Shown here one piece after another: positions 1-8,718 of a DNA stretch of 64,000 nt. The notes under the pieces were generated by a model. That model did no database searches. It was not told the origin of the DNA and saw nothing but the letters and a program-made list of their open reading frames with translations. Origin of the DNA: Nocardioides jishulii (GTDB lineage: Bacteria; Actinomycetota; Actinomycetes; Propionibacteriales; Nocardioidaceae); assembly GCF_006007965.1 (NCBI RefSeq), contig NZ_CP040748.1:1674001-1738000 (forward strand), in the 5' to 3' direction. The position numbers were made by a program, and so were the translations under genes. Numbering within the stretch: the first letter of the stretch is position 1; each line of letters begins with the position of its first letter.

Positions 1-10
1 AGTTCCCCCC

Positions 11-20
11 AGGAGGTGAG
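11..20 (+). promoter_or_regulatory. strong ribosome binding site for the ABC permease gene
   Basis: AGGAGGTGAG is a near-perfect complement of the 16S rRNA 3' end, 8 bases before the ATG at 29. It fixes the permease start and is the strongest Shine-Dalgarno I noticed in the window. Confidence 0.85.
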
Positions 21-28
21 CCCATTCC

Positions 29-1045
29 ATGTGGGCCTACATAGTCCGACGCGTGGCGATCGGCCTCGCGCTGCTCATGGCGCTGACGCTCGTGACGTTC
101 GCACTCTTCTTCGCCTCGCCGGTCGACCCCGCACGCTTCGCGTGCGGCAAGAACTGCAACGAGGCCCAGCGAGACGTGGCGCGCAAGGCACTCGGCTACG
201 ACCTGCCGGTGCACGAGCAGTGGACCCAGTTCATGAAGGGCGTCGTCGCCGGCCGTGAGTACCCGGCCGACCCTGAGCTGCGTGCCGCGAACCCCGCCAT
301 CGTCACCCACTGCGAAGCTCCCTGCCTGGGTTACTCCCACCTCAACGCACGCACGGTGAACGACCTCATCGCCGAGGCGGCTCCGGTCACCATCTCCCTG
401 GCGCTCGTCGCGCTGGTGATGTGGCTGGTGGGCGGGATTCTCTTCGGCATCCTCGCCGCCGTCTTCAAGGGCTCGATCATCGACCGTGGCATCGTCGGAC
501 TGACGTTGGTCGCGTACGCGTTCCCCACGTTCTTCATCGGCGTGTTCCTGCTGAAGTTCGTCGTGATCAAGTGGGAGTTCCTTCCCTATCCCGAGTACTA
601 CTCCATCGCGGACGGGGGAGTCGGACGCTGGCTCGCCGGCCTCATCCTTCCCGCCGCGACGCTGGCGCTCGTCTTCACTGCCGGCTACGTGCGCATGACG
701 CGTGCCTTCGTGATCGAGTCCATGAGCGAGGACTACATCCGTACGGCCCGGGCCAAGGGCCTCACCGCACGGGCTGTCCTGTTCAAGCACGGCATCCGTG
801 CCGCGCTCACGCCGCTCGTCACCATGGCCGGCCTCGACTTCGCCACGCTTCTCGGCGGAGCGATCATCACCGAGTCCGTATTCTCGTACGAGGGCCTGGG
901 GCTGCTCACGCTCCAGGCGAGTGAGGCCTACGACCTCCCGACGATCATCGGTGTCGTCGTGCTGGCCGGAACCTTCGTGATCGTCGCGAACATCATCGTC
1001 GACATCCTGTACGCCGTCATCGACCCCCGCGTCCGGTTGGGCTGA
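29..1045 (+). CDS. oligopeptide/dipeptide ABC transporter permease (OppB/DppB type)
   Basis: Membrane permease of a peptide or nickel-type importer, 338 aa. A membrane segment lies at residues 9-29. A long extracytoplasmic loop (about 30-110) follows, then five further hydrophobic segments. The cytoplasmic coupling loop (YIRTARAKGL, about 235-245) is the BPD-type contact site for the ATPases. The loop carries four cysteines in two pairs (CGKNC and CEAPC), possibly disulfides outside the cell. The two ATPase genes follow directly, 11 bases downstream. These importers need a second (OppC-type) permease and a binding protein; neither is downstream, so they are expected upstream of the window edge. 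The substrate cannot be read from the sequence. Confidence 0.93.
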   Translation: MWAYIVRRVAIGLALLMALTLVTFALFFASPVDPARFACGKNCNEAQRDVARKALGYDLPVHEQWTQFMKGVVAGREYPADPELRAANPAIVTHCEAPCLGYSHLNARTVNDLIAEAAPVTISLALVALVMWLVGGILFGILAAVFKGSIIDRGIVGLTLVAYAFPTFFIGVFLLKFVVIKWEFLPYPEYYSIADGGVGRWLAGLILPAATLALVFTAGYVRMTRAFVIESMSEDYIRTARAKGLTARAVLFKHGIRAALTPLVTMAGLDFATLLGGAIITESVFSYEGLGLLTLQASEAYDLPTIIGVVVLAGTFVIVANIIVDILYAVIDPRVRLG

Positions 1046-1056
1046 GAGAGACAGAG

Positions 1057-2103
1057 ATGAACCAGTTCCTCGTCGTGGACGACCTCAAGGTCCACTTCCC
1101 GACCCCCGACGGCGTGGTCAAGGCCACCGACGGACTCTCCTTCACCCTCGAGCGAGGCAAGACACTCGGCATCGTGGGGGAGTCGGGCTCCGGCAAGTCG
1201 GTCTCCAGCTCCGCCATCCTCGGCCTCCACCGCGGCACGCCAGCTCGCGTCTCCGGCTCGATCCAGCTCGACGGCGTCGACCTGTTGACGCTCTCCGACG
1301 AGGAGATGCGTCGCAAGCGGGGACGGGAGGTGGCGATGATCTTCCAGGACCCGCTGTCCGCGATGCATCCCTACTTCACCGTGGGCCGGCAGCTCTCCGA
1401 GGCCTACCGCGTGCACCACAAGGTCTCGCGCAAGAAGGCGAAGGTGCGCGTCATGGAGATGCTCGACCGTGTCGGCATTCCCAGCCCTGACCGGCGCTAC
1501 CACGACTACCCGCACCAGTTCTCGGGCGGAATGCGTCAGCGCGCCATGATCGCGATGGCCCTGATCAACGACCCGACGCTGGTGATCGCCGACGAGCCCA
1601 CCACCGCGCTCGACGTCACCGTCCAGGCCCAGATCCTGGACCTGCTGCGTGACCTCCAGCGCGAGTTCGACACCGCGATCATCATGATCACCCACGACCT
1701 CGGTGTCGTGGCGGAGATGGTTGACGACGTGCTGGTGATGTACGGCGGCAAGGCCGTCGAGTACGGCCCCGTCAAGGACGTGATGACGCATCCGGAGATG
1801 CCCTACACCTGGGGGCTTCTTTCCAGCGTCCCCGACATCACCTCCGACCCCAACGCGCGGATGGTGCCGATCCCCGGCAACCCGCCGAGCCTGCTCTCGC
1901 CCCCGTCGGGGTGCGCCTTCCACCCGCGCTGCGCGTTCCGCCAGTACGTCGAGGGAGACCGCTGCCGTACCGAGGTGCCCGAGCTGGTCCCCGGCGCCCA
2001 GGGGCTCAACCACCTGAAGCGCTGCCACCTCCCCGACCCCGACATGATCTACGAGCGCCAGGTGCTGCCCGAGATCGCTCCCGACCGTGCAGAGGAACTC
2101 TGA
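1057..2103 (+). CDS. oligopeptide ABC transporter ATP-binding protein (OppD/DppD type)
   Basis: ATPase subunit of the peptide importer, 348 aa. Walker A GESGSGKS is near residue 41, the signature FSGGMRQR near 155, and Walker B with ADEPTTALD near 175. The C-terminal oligopeptide-type extension (about 260-330) carries the usual cysteine-containing CAFHPRC stretch. It sits between the permease and the second ATPase, ending 2 bases before the next ATG, so the three are one transcription unit. Energises uptake together with the OppF-type subunit. Confidence 0.95.
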   Translation: MNQFLVVDDLKVHFPTPDGVVKATDGLSFTLERGKTLGIVGESGSGKSVSSSAILGLHRGTPARVSGSIQLDGVDLLTLSDEEMRRKRGREVAMIFQDPLSAMHPYFTVGRQLSEAYRVHHKVSRKKAKVRVMEMLDRVGIPSPDRRYHDYPHQFSGGMRQRAMIAMALINDPTLVIADEPTTALDVTVQAQILDLLRDLQREFDTAIIMITHDLGVVAEMVDDVLVMYGGKAVEYGPVKDVMTHPEMPYTWGLLSSVPDITSDPNARMVPIPGNPPSLLSPPSGCAFHPRCAFRQYVEGDRCRTEVPELVPGAQGLNHLKRCHLPDPDMIYERQVLPEIAPDRAEEL

Positions 2104-2105
2104 CC

Positions 2106-3335
2106 ATGGCTGAGCAGACCGAGGTCCCCACCCCCGGGACCGTGACCACGTTCGACGAGCTGGGTCACCAGGCCACCCCCCTCGACCCTGACGCTCCGCC
2201 CATCCTGACGGTGCGTCATCTCAAGCAGTACTTCCCGGTCAGGTCGTCGGGCCTGATCCGTCGCAAGATCGGTGACGTCCAGGCCGTCGACGACATCTCC
2301 TTTCAGGTGCCCCAGGGCGGTTCGCTGGGGCTGGTGGGCGAGTCCGGGTGCGGCAAGTCGACCACTGGTCGCGCCATCACCCGCCTCTACACGCCGACCG
2401 CCGGTGCCGTGGAGTTCAACGGGCACGACATCGCCCACTACTCGGCGCGCCAGCTCAAGCCCCTGCGCAGCGAGATCCAGATGATCTTCCAGGATCCCTA
2501 CAGCTCGCTGAACCCGCGGCACACGGTGGGTTCGATCATCTCGGCCCCCCTGCGCATCCACGACATGGTGCCGAAGGACCAGACGCTCAAGCGGGTGCAG
2601 GAGCTGCTGGAGATCGTCGGCCTCAACCCGGAGCACTACAACCGCTACCCGAACGAGTTCTCCGGTGGTCAGCGTCAGCGCATCGGCATCGCCCGCGCGC
2701 TGGCCCTGAAGCCCAAGCTGATCGTGGCCGACGAGCCGGTCTCGGCGCTGGACGTCTCCATCCAGGCGCAGGTCGTCAACCTGCTCCAGGACATCCAGCG
2801 CGAGTTCGGTGTCGCGTTCCTCTTCATCGCCCACGACTTGGCCGTGGTCCGTCACTTCTGCCCCGAGGTTGCGGTGATGTACCTCGGCAAGATCGTCGAG
2901 ATCGGCGACCGCGAGAGCATCTACAACAACGCTCACCACCCCTACACCCAGGCGCTGCTCTCCGCCGTGCCCGAGGTGAAGTCGGCGGTCACCGGGGAGT
3001 CCAGCAAGGACCGCATCCGGCTCGAGGGTGACGTGCCCAGCCCGATCGACCCGCCGTCGGGGTGCCGATTCCGCACGCGTTGCCCAATCGCGCAGGAGAT
3101 CTGTGCGACCCAGGAGCCTCCGCTCCTCCAGATCGGTCAGCGACACAAGGTGGCGTGCCACTTCCCGGGGCGCCGCGGCGACGTGCCGACCCGGCCGGTG
3201 ACCACCAGGATGCTCGGCGTCGACGACACCGGGGCCCCTGACCCCGGCATGAGCGGCGCGGAGAAGATCATCGACGAGCCGGGCTACGCCGACACCTGGC
3301 TCGACCTGGACCGCAACACCGTGGGTCGTGCCTGA
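2106..3335 (+). CDS. oligopeptide ABC transporter ATP-binding protein (OppF/DppF type)
   Basis: Second ATPase of the importer, 409 aa. Walker A GESGCGKST is near residue 78, the signature FSGGQRQR near 185 and Walker B ADEPVSALDVS near 205. The C-terminal OligoHPY region has cysteines in CRFRTRC. The frame is open far upstream inside the previous gene, but the start at 2106 lies 2 bases after the OppD-type stop and gives a normal N-terminus with a variable lead of about 35 residues. The C-terminal 60 residues after the oligopeptide domain are longer than in E. coli OppF. Probably last gene of the operon. Confidence 0.94.
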   Translation: MAEQTEVPTPGTVTTFDELGHQATPLDPDAPPILTVRHLKQYFPVRSSGLIRRKIGDVQAVDDISFQVPQGGSLGLVGESGCGKSTTGRAITRLYTPTAGAVEFNGHDIAHYSARQLKPLRSEIQMIFQDPYSSLNPRHTVGSIISAPLRIHDMVPKDQTLKRVQELLEIVGLNPEHYNRYPNEFSGGQRQRIGIARALALKPKLIVADEPVSALDVSIQAQVVNLLQDIQREFGVAFLFIAHDLAVVRHFCPEVAVMYLGKIVEIGDRESIYNNAHHPYTQALLSAVPEVKSAVTGESSKDRIRLEGDVPSPIDPPSGCRFRTRCPIAQEICATQEPPLLQIGQRHKVACHFPGRRGDVPTRPVTTRMLGVDDTGAPDPGMSGAEKIIDEPGYADTWLDLDRNTVGRA

Positions 3336-3347
3336 CACACTGCTGAC

Positions 3348-4727
3348 GTGGCGGAATCCGAAGGTCTGTTCGACGTACCGGGGCGCACCGGTGGAGGGTC
3401 GCTGAGCGACCAGAGCCACCGGGGCGCCCCGTTGGCGGTACGCATGCGCCCGCGCGACCTCGACGACCTGGTCGGGCAGTCCCACCTGCGGGCCGACGGG
3501 TCGCCCCTGCGTCGTTTGGTGGAAGGCGACCACTCGATGTCGCTGGTCCTGTGGGGCCCACCGGGCACCGGCAAGACCACCATCGCGGGGATCGTCAGCC
3601 GACAGACCGAACGCCGTTTCGTCGAGGTCTCGGCCGTCTCCGCCGGGGTCAAGGAGGTCCGCGCCGCCATCGACGCGGCGCGGGCACAGCTGGCGGCTGG
3701 CGGCGCGGAGACGGTGCTCTTCGTCGACGAGGTACACCGCTTCACCAAGGCCCAGCAGGACGCGCTCCTGCCCGGGGTCGAGAACCGGTGGGTGACCCTC
3801 GTGGCGGCCACGACCGAGAACCCGTTCTTCTCCGTGATCTCACCCCTGCTCTCGCGCAGCCTGCTGCTGAAGCTGGAGTCGCTCACCGACGCCGACATCG
3901 ACGGGGTCGTGACCCGGGCGCTCGAGGACGAGCGGGGCCTGGCGGGGGCGGTCGACCTCGACCAGGTGGCCCGCGAGCACCTGGTCCGCCTGGCCGGGGG
4001 TGACGCGCGTCGGGCACTCACCTACCTCGAGGCGTCTGCCGCGGCGGCCGAGGCGGTGCGTACGTCCACCGACGACCGGCCCCGGATCACGCTCGAGGTC
4101 GCGGAGACGGCGGTCGACCAGGCCGCGGTCCGCTACGACCGCCAGGGCGACCAGCACTACGACGTGACCAGCGCCTTCATCAAGTCGATCCGGGGCTCCG
4201 ACGTGGACGCCTCGCTGCACTGGCTGGCCCGGATGGTGGAGGCGGGCGAGGATCCCCGCTTCATCGCCCGACGACTGGTGATCCTCGCCAGCGAGGACAT
4301 CGGCATGGCCGATCCCACCGCGCTCCCCACGGCCGTGGCCGCGGCCCAGGCCGTCCAGCTGATCGGGATGCCGGAGGCGCGCCTCAACCTGGCACAGGCC
4401 GTGGTCGCGCTGGCTTCGGCGCCCAAGTCCAACGCGGTCTACATGGCGTTCGAGGCTGCCGCGGCCGACGTCCGCGCCGGCAAGGTGGGTTCGGTCCCCG
4501 CGCACCTGCGGGACGCCCACTACGGCGGGGCCAAGAAGCTGGGCCACGGCGAGACGTACGTCTATCCCCACGACGTGAAGCACGGTGTGGCGCAGCAGCA
4601 GTACCTGCCCGAGCCCGTACGCGACGCGGCGTACTACCGACCCACCTCCCACGGAGCCGAGGCAGGAGTGAAGGACCGCTGGGAGCGGATCCGGAGCATC
4701 GTGCGCGGTGTCCGCAACGGCAGGTAG
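3348..4727 (+). CDS. rarA: replication-associated recombination protein A (RarA/MgsA AAA ATPase)
   Basis: AAA+ ATPase of the clamp-loader clade that acts at stalled replication forks, 459 aa. Residues 30-60 hold the conserved lead-in [10 protein letters not shown]. Walker [10 protein letters not shown] is near residue 70, Walker B FVDEVHRF near 123, and TTENPFF (sensor 1 region) near 156. The C-terminal half is the MgsA tetramerisation region with [10 protein letters not shown] and a PAHLRDAHY motif. GTG start 12 bases after the oppF stop. Position just before alaS is usual in actinobacteria. Confidence 0.95.
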   Translation: MAESEGLFDVPGRTGGGSLSDQSHRGAPLAVRMRPRDLDDLVGQSHLRADGSPLRRLVEGDHSMSLVLWGPPGTGKTTIAGIVSRQTERRFVEVSAVSAGVKEVRAAIDAARAQLAAGGAETVLFVDEVHRFTKAQQDALLPGVENRWVTLVAATTENPFFSVISPLLSRSLLLKLESLTDADIDGVVTRALEDERGLAGAVDLDQVAREHLVRLAGGDARRALTYLEASAAAAEAVRTSTDDRPRITLEVAETAVDQAAVRYDRQGDQHYDVTSAFIKSIRGSDVDASLHWLARMVEAGEDPRFIARRLVILASEDIGMADPTALPTAVAAAQAVQLIGMPEARLNLAQAVVALASAPKSNAVYMAFEAAAADVRAGKVGSVPAHLRDAHYGGAKKLGHGETYVYPHDVKHGVAQQQYLPEPVRDAAYYRPTSHGAEAGVKDRWERIRSIVRGVRNGR

Positions 4728-4730
4728 GGT
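4725..4730 (+). promoter_or_regulatory. possible -10 element for a leaderless start at 4739
   Basis: TAGGGT fits the actinobacterial -10 pattern TAnnnT and ends 8 bases before the GTG at 4739. It overlaps the rarA stop codon. No convincing -35. Confidence 0.35.
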
Positions 4731-4738
4731 TCAGTCCT

Positions 4739-5230
4739 GTGAACGAGTGGAGTGCGACGGCCGTGGTGGGCGTGTCTGCCGTCGTCGTCGCGGTCCTCCT
4801 CGTCGTCGTGGTGGCTCTGGCCCGTACCCAGCGTCGTACCCGCGCCGAGCTCGAGCAGACCCGCACGCTCCAGAGCGAGCTGCTGGCTCGTCTTGACGCC
4901 TTCGACCGTCCGAGCGCTGGCGCCCACCCTGACGTGAGCGTCTCCGAGTTCGTGATCACCGACGTGGGCAGGACGGAGCAGCCTGACGACGCCGAGTCGG
5001 CGCCGGGCCGCCTCGACGGTCGGCTCTTCGTCGACATCGTGGCCCGCGAGACGCTGGTGAAGGCCGCGTCGTGGACCTACGGCGTACGCCGCGCGCTCTC
5101 CCCCGAGAACCGCAATCGCGTGCGGTTCGAGGTGCATCGCGAGACGAAGCGGGCCACTCGTCAGCGCAAGGCTGACGTCAAGGAGGCCCTGCGCCAGTAC
5201 TACGCCAAGGAGCGGGGTGACGTCGCATGA
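4739..5230 (+). CDS. membrane-anchored hypothetical protein
   Basis: Not recognised as a named family. 163 aa with one N-terminal membrane segment (residues about 8-28), a basic stop-transfer (RTQRRTR) and a short heptad-like stretch (about 30-55). A better-conserved looking C-terminal half contains LFVDIVARETLVKAASWTYGV and a very basic tail (RETKRATRQRK). The tail should be cytoplasmic. GTG start 11 bases after rarA; its TGA overlaps the next ATG by 4 bases, so it is translated with the following DUF6167-like gene and alaS. Its place in the rarA-alaS interval suggests a conserved actinobacterial locus of unknown role. Confidence 0.7.
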   Translation: MNEWSATAVVGVSAVVVAVLLVVVVALARTQRRTRAELEQTRTLQSELLARLDAFDRPSAGAHPDVSVSEFVITDVGRTEQPDDAESAPGRLDGRLFVDIVARETLVKAASWTYGVRRALSPENRNRVRFEVHRETKRATRQRKADVKEALRQYYAKERGDVA

Positions 5231-5541
5231 GTCGTGGACTGTGGTTCGTGGCCGGTGCGAGTGCCGGGGTCTACGTGGTGACCAGGGCCCGCAGGCTCGC
5301 CGACTCGGTCACGGCGGAGGGCTTCCGCGCCCGCTGGCAGGGCATCACCCACGGTGCGAGACTGTTGTCGGAGGACGTGCGCACCGCCCAGGCCCAGCGT
5401 GAGGTGGAGCTCCGCGAAACCCTTGGCCTCCCCGCCACTCCGCTCGCCGGCCGTGAGCTCACCGGCCCGTCGGCTCCGGGCGATCACACTCCCGTAGCCT
5501 CCTTGGTTCCCCCGCTCGAAGACAGGAAGAACGACCACTGA
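5227..5541 (+). CDS. DUF6167-like small hypothetical protein
   Basis: 104 aa. The N-terminus is mildly hydrophobic (GLWFVAGASAGVYVV, residues 4-18) and could be a single membrane anchor. A basic, helical region with VTRARRLADSVTAEGF follows, then an acidic helix (REVELRETLGL) and a Pro/Ser tail. This resembles the actinobacterial family DUF6167, which lies just upstream of alaS; the family call is from memory of its N-terminal pattern. Start overlaps the upstream stop (ATGA) and its own stop overlaps the alaS ATG (TGATG), so translation is probably coupled to alaS. Confidence 0.75.
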   Translation: MSRGLWFVAGASAGVYVVTRARRLADSVTAEGFRARWQGITHGARLLSEDVRTAQAQREVELRETLGLPATPLAGRELTGPSAPGDHTPVASLVPPLEDRKNDH

Positions 5542-8255
5542 TGGACACCTCCGAGATCCGCCGCCGGTTCCTCGCGCACTTCGAGGCTGGTGGCGCATGG
5601 GGCGCCCACACGCCGGTCCCTTCGGCCTCGCTGCTGCTGGACGACCCCAACCTCCTGTTCGTCAACGCGGGCATGGTGCCGTTCAAACCGTTCTTCCTCG
5701 GTCAGGAGACACCCCCCTACGCGCGGGCGACGAGCGTCCAGAAGTGCGTGCGTACGCCCGACATCGAGGACGTCGGCAAGACCACCCGCCACGGCACGTT
5801 CTTCGAGATGTGCGGCAACTTCTCGTTCGGCGACTACTTCAAGCAGGGCGCCATCGAGCTCGCCTGGGACCTGCTCACCAAGTCGGTGGCAGACGGCGGG
5901 TTCGGCCTGGACGAGAGCCGTCTCTACCCGTCGGTGCTCGCGGGTGACGAGGAGGCCGTGGAGCTGTGGATGAAGGCCACCGGCCTCCCGCGCCGCCGCA
6001 TCGTCGGCCTCGGTCGCAAGGAGAACTACTGGTCGATGGGCATCCCCGGCCCCGGTGGCCCGTGCTCGGAGATCCTGTACGACCGTGGCCCCGAGTTCGG
6101 TCCGGACTTCGACCCCGAGACGCTGGGTCCGGACATGCCGGTGGCGCTGGAGGACCGTCTCCTCGAGATCTGGAACCTCGTCTTCATGCAGGACGAGCTC
6201 AGCGCCGTGCGGTCGAAGGAGGACTTCGACGTCGCCGGGTCGCTGCCCAGGAAGAACATCGACACCGGCATGGGCCTCGAGCGGGTGGCTTTCCTCCTGC
6301 AGGGCAAGAAAAACATGTACGAGATCGACGTCATGTATCCCGTGATCGCCCGCGCCGAGGAGCTGACCGGGCGCCGTTACGGCGCCAACCGGGACGACGA
6401 CGTCCGGCTGCGCGTGGTGGCCGACCACATTCGTTCATCGATGATGCTCATCGGTGACGGCGTCACGCCCGGCAACGACGGCCGCGGCTACGTGCTCCGT
6501 CGTCTGCTGCGCCGTGCGGTCCGCTCCATGCGCCTGCTCGGCTACGAGGACCGGGCGCTGCCCGAGCTGATGCCGGTCAGCCGCGACAAGATGGGGGAGA
6601 CCTACACCGACCTCGTCACCGACTGGGACCGCATCGCGCGCGTTGCCTTCGCGGAGGAGGACGCCTTCCGCAAGACCCTGCAGGCGGGCACCCAGATCTT
6701 CGACCTGGCGGCCTCCGAGGTGAAGGCGAGCGGTGCAGGCGTGCTCACCGGCGACAAGGCCTTCGCGCTGCACGACACCTACGGCTTCCCCATCGACCTC
6801 ACCCTCGAGATGGCGTCCGAGGCGGGCCTCAGCGTCGACGAGGCGGGCTTCCGCCACCTGATGGCCGAGCAGCGGCAGCGTGCCAAGGCCGACGCCCGGG
6901 CCAAGAAGGGGCAGCACGCCGACACCTCCGTCTACCGCGGCATCCTCGACGCCAACGGCCCGACGGAGTGGCTCGCGTACGAGACCCTCACCACCGAGTC
7001 GAAGCCGCTCGCGCTGCTGCGCGAGGGCGCTCCCGTCGCGGCCCTGGGCGGCGGCGAGGTCGGTGAGCTGGTGCTCGACCGCACCCCGTTCTACGCCGAG
7101 TCGGGTGGCCAGGCGGCTGACGCCGGTCGCATCGAGTTCGACGGTGGCGTCCTCGAGGTCCTCGACGTCCAGCGTCCCGTCCGCGGCCTGGTGGTCCACC
7201 AGGTACGCGTGCTGGAGGGTGAGCTCCCGGCGGACGTGGCCCAGCTGCACGCCCAGGTCGACCCGGACTGGCGCCTCGGTGCCCGTCAGGCGCACTCCGG
7301 CACCCACGTGGTGCACGCGGCCCTGCGTCAGGTGCTCGGCCCCACGGCACTGCAGTCCGGCTCCTACAACCGACCCGGCTACCTCCGCCTCGACTTCGGG
7401 TGGACCTCCTCGCTCACCCCGGACCAGGTGCGCGACATCGAGACGGTCTCCAACGAGGCGCTGCGGGCCGACCTGCCGGTGGACTGGCAGTACATGACGC
7501 TGGCCGAGGCCAAGGAGTGGGGCGCCATCGCGCTGTTCGGTGAGACCTACGACAACTCGCAGGTGCGCGTGGTCGAGATCGGCGGTCCTTGGTCGCGCGA
7601 GCTCTGCGGTGGCACGCACGTCGACCACTCGTCGCAGATCGGCACGCTGGTCGTCACCGGTGAGTCGTCGGTGGGATCGGGCAACCGGCGCATCGAGGCG
7701 TTCACCGGCGTCGAAGGGTTCAAGTACCTCGCCAAGGAACGCGACATCGTCTCCCGGCTGACCGGGATGTTGAAGGCCCAGCCCGACGACCTCGTCGGTC
7801 GGGTCACGCAGATGGTCGACCAGCTCAAGTCCACCGAGAAGGAGCTGGAGAAGGTGCGCCTGGCCCAGCTCCTCGCGGCGGGCGGTCAGCTGGCTGCCGA
7901 CGCACGTGAGGTCGCCGGAGTGGCCGTGGTCGTCGAGCGCCTCGACGGCGCGGGCGGCGGCGACGTGCGTACGCTCGCCACCGACGTCCGGGCTCGCCTC
8001 GACGCCGGTCGTCCCGGCGTGGTGGTCCTGCTGGGCGTCAACGACGGCAAGGTGTCCGTCGTGGCCGCGGTCAACGGGGCTGCCCGTGACGCCGGCCTCT
8101 CCGCCAACGACCTCGTGCGCGCCACGGCGCCGCACATCGACGGCAAGGGTGGCGGCAAGCCCGACATGGCGCAGGGTGGCGGCACCAACCCTGCCGGTGT
8201 CGACGCCGCCATCGAGGCCGTCGTCGTCGACGTCGCGCGGGTCCGAGGCGCCTGA
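5541..8255 (+). CDS. alaS: alanine--tRNA ligase
   Basis: Charges tRNA-Ala in the cytoplasm. 904 aa, close to the usual 870-900. The class II catalytic core starts at residue 3 (IRRRFLAHFE) with motif HGTFFEMCGNFSFGDYF near 80-100. The editing domain holds the zinc and active-site motif HSGTHVVH near 585 and CGGTHVDH near 690. The C-Ala domain ends in a GGGKPDMAQGGG motif (about 870). The complete set of editing residues suggests normal proofreading of Ser and Gly. Coupled to ruvX, which starts 2 bases later. Confidence 0.98.
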   Translation: MDTSEIRRRFLAHFEAGGAWGAHTPVPSASLLLDDPNLLFVNAGMVPFKPFFLGQETPPYARATSVQKCVRTPDIEDVGKTTRHGTFFEMCGNFSFGDYFKQGAIELAWDLLTKSVADGGFGLDESRLYPSVLAGDEEAVELWMKATGLPRRRIVGLGRKENYWSMGIPGPGGPCSEILYDRGPEFGPDFDPETLGPDMPVALEDRLLEIWNLVFMQDELSAVRSKEDFDVAGSLPRKNIDTGMGLERVAFLLQGKKNMYEIDVMYPVIARAEELTGRRYGANRDDDVRLRVVADHIRSSMMLIGDGVTPGNDGRGYVLRRLLRRAVRSMRLLGYEDRALPELMPVSRDKMGETYTDLVTDWDRIARVAFAEEDAFRKTLQAGTQIFDLAASEVKASGAGVLTGDKAFALHDTYGFPIDLTLEMASEAGLSVDEAGFRHLMAEQRQRAKADARAKKGQHADTSVYRGILDANGPTEWLAYETLTTESKPLALLREGAPVAALGGGEVGELVLDRTPFYAESGGQAADAGRIEFDGGVLEVLDVQRPVRGLVVHQVRVLEGELPADVAQLHAQVDPDWRLGARQAHSGTHVVHAALRQVLGPTALQSGSYNRPGYLRLDFGWTSSLTPDQVRDIETVSNEALRADLPVDWQYMTLAEAKEWGAIALFGETYDNSQVRVVEIGGPWSRELCGGTHVDHSSQIGTLVVTGESSVGSGNRRIEAFTGVEGFKYLAKERDIVSRLTGMLKAQPDDLVGRVTQMVDQLKSTEKELEKVRLAQLLAAGGQLAADAREVAGVAVVVERLDGAGGGDVRTLATDVRARLDAGRPGVVVLLGVNDGKVSVVAAVNGAARDAGLSANDLVRATAPHIDGKGGGKPDMAQGGGTNPAGVDAAIEAVVVDVARVRGA

Positions 8256-8256
8256 G

Positions 8257-8718
8257 GTGCGCCACGGGGTGCGGGTGGGCGTCGACCCGGGAGACGCCCG
8301 CATCGGTGTCGCGCGCAGCGACCCGACCGGCTTCCTGGCCACCCCCGTGGAGACGGTCCCGCGCGGCAGGGGGGACGTACGCCGCATCGCCCGCATCGTC
8401 CGCGACGAGGAGGCCGTCGAGGTCGTCGTCGGCCTGCCCCGATCTCTCAAGGGGACCGAGGGTCCGGCGGCCGCCAAGGTGCGCGAATTCGCGGCCACCC
8501 TGGCGGCGAGGGTGGCACCTGTTCCCGTGCGTCTGTGCGACGAGCGCTTGACCACGGTGACGGCGGAGGCCATGCTTCGCGACCAGGGGCGTAAAGGCAG
8601 CAAGAGGCGAGCGGTGGTCGACCAGGCCGCGGCCGTCGTCATCCTCCAACACGCGTTGGACACGGAGCGGAACAGTGGTTTCGCCCCGGGAGAGATCATT
8701 GGGGTCGACCATGCTTGA
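8257..8718 (+). CDS. ruvX: Holliday junction resolvase-like / pre-16S rRNA nuclease YqgF (RuvX)
   Basis: RNase H-fold nuclease of the YqgF family, 153 aa. In E. coli the family matures the 16S rRNA 5' end; resolvase activity has been reported in mycobacteria. Acidic residues are visible in VDPGDARIGVA (near residue 8), CDERLTT (near 95) and VDQAAA (near 125), with the family loop GLPRSLKG near 60. GTG start at 8257 chosen because it follows the alaS stop by one base and places VGVDPG at the normal position. The 3' end overlaps the mltG start by 8 bases. Confidence 0.93.
   Translation: MRHGVRVGVDPGDARIGVARSDPTGFLATPVETVPRGRGDVRRIARIVRDEEAVEVVVGLPRSLKGTEGPAAAKVREFAATLAARVAPVPVRLCDERLTTVTAEAMLRDQGRKGSKRRAVVDQAAAVVILQHALDTERNSGFAPGEIIGVDHA

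Noticed and set aside
2049..3737. 562-codon minus-strand frame over oppF and rarA
   Set aside because: Crosses two well supported plus-strand genes and shows no family pattern.
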